Part shown: positions 6,236 through 7,006 of the stretch, piece after piece | How positions within the stretch are numbered: the first letter of the stretch is position 1 | Layout of the letters: each line of letters begins with the position of its first letter | Assembly: GCA_947174685.1 (NCBI GenBank) | Contig: CAMWJY010000043.1 | Span: 1-7,006 of the forward strand | Reading direction: 5' to 3' | Source of the DNA: an uncultured Mollicutes bacterium | GTDB taxonomy: Bacteria; Bacillota_I; Bacilli_A; Acholeplasmatales; Anaeroplasmataceae | Length of the DNA stretch: 7,006 nucleotides | Translations under genes and position numbers: made by a program | The notes under the pieces: model-generated | Seen by the model: the letters and a program-made list of their open reading frames with translations, nothing else | Database searches by the model: none | Told to the model about the DNA's origin: nothing

Positions 6236-6442
6236 AAATTATTTAAATAAATCTTCAAAGATGGCAAACTAGGGCATTATGTTGGTGTTTTAGTGGCCGT
6301 ATCTAGAATGTAGTTGCCCATCCTAAAATGGACTACAAGCAAAGAGCATATTAAAATTTTAGAGGTAGGCAAAAAGGGTTATTGAAGGTGTGAGAAGCAC
6401 ATTATCTATTCTTTAGTATGATTAAGGAAAGAAGGAATATTT
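6236..6442 (+). other. 207-nt intergenic gap, candidate structured leader or small RNA
   Basis: No convincing gene lies here. It begins with a 12-bp palindrome (TTATTTAAATAA, 6239-6250). The 6260-6340 part is visibly richer in G and C than other gaps in the window and holds two stems that cannot coexist. One pairs GATGGCAAACTA (6260-6271) with TAGTTGCCCATC (6311-6322), 10 of 12 bp around a 2x2 internal loop. The other pairs TGTAGT/ACTACA (6309-6314/6332-6337) plus CCAT/ATGG (6318-6321/6328-6331). They share 6311-6321, as in RNA switches. No poly-T follows the second stem, and the sequence matches no riboswitch class I know. A decayed reading frame is an alternative. Confidence 0.35.
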
Positions 6443-6868
6443 ATGTTATTTGATGATATTGCAAAAGCAAATATACAAGCCTTAAAGGATCATGATAAGC
6501 AGGCAAGAAGTATCTTATCTGTTTTATATGGCAAGTTTAAATTAGAAAGTATTGAACAGGGCTTAGGAGCTAAAGAGCTATCTGATGGAGACTGTTTAAG
6601 AATTATTCAAAAAACTATCAAGGAATTAGATGAAGAAAAAGCTGGCTATGAAAAAGCCAACCGTCCTGAAAAAGTAGAAGAAATTGAAGCACAGAAAAAT
6701 GTTTTATCTAAGTTCTTACCTAAGATGATGACAGAAGTAGAAATTCGTGCTGAAATAGAAAAACTTGAGGATAAGAAAATTCCTAATGTGATGAAGCATT
6801 TCAAGGCAAACTTTAATGGCTTATGTGATATGGGATTAGTTAGCAAAATAGCTAAGGAATATAATTAA
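6443..6868 (+). CDS. yqeY: YqeY family protein (GatB/YqeY domain)
   Basis: This 141-residue cytoplasmic helical protein belongs to the YqeY family, whose fold resembles the C-terminal tRNA-binding part of the amidotransferase subunit GatB. Its own biochemical role is not established. Family marks are the N-terminal helix with DKQARSILSVLYGKFK (18-33), the central Glu/Lys-rich helices (IKELDEEKAGYEKANRPEKVEEIE), the LSKFLPKMMTEVE turn (88-100), and a C-terminal domain with VMKHFK, the Gly-x-x-Asp of NGLCDMG (125-131) and VSKIAKEY. The start is supported by AAGGA (6432-6436) 6 nt before the ATG. In many Bacillota yqeY follows rpsU; here no rpsU is present. It sits after a long gap, so it may have its own promoter or a processed transcript. 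It ends at a strong terminator. Confidence 0.9.
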   Translation: MLFDDIAKANIQALKDHDKQARSILSVLYGKFKLESIEQGLGAKELSDGDCLRIIQKTIKELDEEKAGYEKANRPEKVEEIEAQKNVLSKFLPKMMTEVEIRAEIEKLEDKKIPNVMKHFKANFNGLCDMGLVSKIAKEYN

Positions 6869-6890
6869 GGACACTTCGGTGTCTTTTTTT
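6867..6890 (+). terminator. Intrinsic terminator after yqeY
   Basis: GACAC (6870-6874) and GTGTC (6879-6883) close a TTCG loop, forming the very stable C(UUCG)G tetraloop, followed by seven Ts (6884-6890). Including the flanking AAG/TTT the stem reaches 8 bp with one G-T pair. It overlaps the yqeY stop codon and ends the transcript on the + strand. Confidence 0.93.
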
Positions 6891-6899
6891 AATTTTATG

Positions 6900-6914
6900 T
6901 TATGATTATTATCA
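6900..6914. promoter_or_regulatory. Possible Fur/PerR-like box
   Basis: TTATGATTATTATCA has the 7-1-7 inverted layout of the Bacillus Fur/PerR operators and by hand matches 12 of 14 symmetric positions of TGATAAT-n-ATTATCA. It lies 10 nt after the terminator and upstream of an unseen gene. In AT-rich DNA such a match can be chance, and no promoter clearly overlaps it. Confidence 0.2.
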
Positions 6915-6969
6915 ATATTTCCTTTTCATTTGAAGGAATGATTCTGATTTCAAAGGAAAAATATTTCCT
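6914..6969 (+). repeat. Cluster of overlapping inverted and direct repeats
   Basis: TTTCCTTT (6918-6925) is the reverse complement of AAAGGAAA (6952-6959). TTCCTT (6919-6924) can instead pair with AAGGAA (6933-6938), and AGGAAA (6954-6959) with TTTCCT (6964-6969). TTTGAA (6929-6934) pairs with TTCAAA (6949-6954). AATATTTCCT is also repeated directly at 6914-6923 and 6960-6969. The segment can therefore form several competing hairpins or hold several copies of an operator site. Confidence 0.5.
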
Positions 6970-6972
6970 AAT

Positions 6973-7001
6973 TTGTGCACCACTATTGACTTGCATAGAA
7001 T
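6973..7001 (+). promoter_or_regulatory. Weak candidate promoter at the right edge
   Basis: TTGTGC (6973-6978) and TAGAAT (6996-7001) are 17 nt apart, a normal sigma-A spacing, with a good -10 and a poor -35. Alternatively TTGACT (6986-6991) is a better -35 whose -10 would lie just beyond the window. Either would start the next, unseen gene downstream of the yqeY terminator. Confidence 0.22.
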
Positions 7002-7006
7002 AATAT

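Noticed and set aside
6037..6267. Reverse-strand open frame over the small membrane protein, and similar reverse frames inside oppA, oppC, oppF and yqeY
   Set aside because: They mirror AT-rich coding sequence on the + strand, lack ribosome sites and show no family features.
6328..6354. Eight-codon reading frame MDYKQRAY
   Set aside because: No ribosome binding site, and the ATG is inside the downstream hairpin.
6251..6421. Decayed gene: one frame reads IFKDGKLGHYVGVLVAVSRM, then stops (TAG 6311, TGA 6383, TGA 6419) with coding-like stretches between
   Set aside because: No family recognised and no start; the base pairing explains the segment at least as well. Kept only as an alternative to a structured RNA.
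6417..6422. TATGAT as a -10 box for yqeY
   Set aside because: No -35 at the right distance, and the transcript would start within or next to the yqeY ribosome site.

Overview
The window carries most of an oligopeptide/dipeptide-type ABC importer operon from an AT-rich bacterium, read entirely on the + strand. The order is peptide-binding protein (3' part only), two permeases, two ATPases, a small single-pass membrane protein and a YqeY-family protein. Shine-Dalgarno sites are strong (AGGTGA, AGGAGGG). Every Trp in the coding regions is TGG, which argues for the standard code and against UGA-Trp Mycoplasmatales. The seven stops are four TAG, three TAA and no TGA. A low-GC Bacillota (for example Erysipelotrichia or a non-recoding relative of the Mollicutes) fits best; this placement is inference.

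Layout. 1-996: C-terminal two thirds or so of an OppA/DppA-like binding protein, running in from the left edge. 1007-1032: an 11-bp intercistronic hairpin. 1045-5944: oppB, oppC, oppD and oppF, packed with gaps of 9 and 8 nt and a 1-nt stop/start overlap. 5990-6235: small membrane protein. 6236-6442: a 207-nt gap with no credible gene but with two mutually exclusive stem-loops. 6443-6868: yqeY. 6867-6890: UUCG-loop intrinsic terminator. 6891-7006: leader-like DNA of an unseen gene, full of inverted repeats. No rRNA, tRNA, CRISPR array or insertion sequence was seen.

Working model. The lipid- or membrane-associated binding protein captures extracellular peptides, OppB/OppC form the channel, and OppD/OppF power import. 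The hairpin after oppA probably allows more binding protein than transporter to be made. The OppD and OppF C-termini carry an identical five-cysteine pattern that includes the four positions associated with an Fe-S cluster in this family.

The most unusual items are the roughly 205-residue helical, Lys/Glu/Leu-rich insertion in OppF between Walker A and the Q-loop; the abrupt codon-usage change 12 codons before the oppA stop; the possible RNA switch or small RNA before yqeY; and the basic N-terminal extension on OppD. I see no wholly new multi-gene system; the novelty is in modifications of a known transporter and in the non-coding segments.
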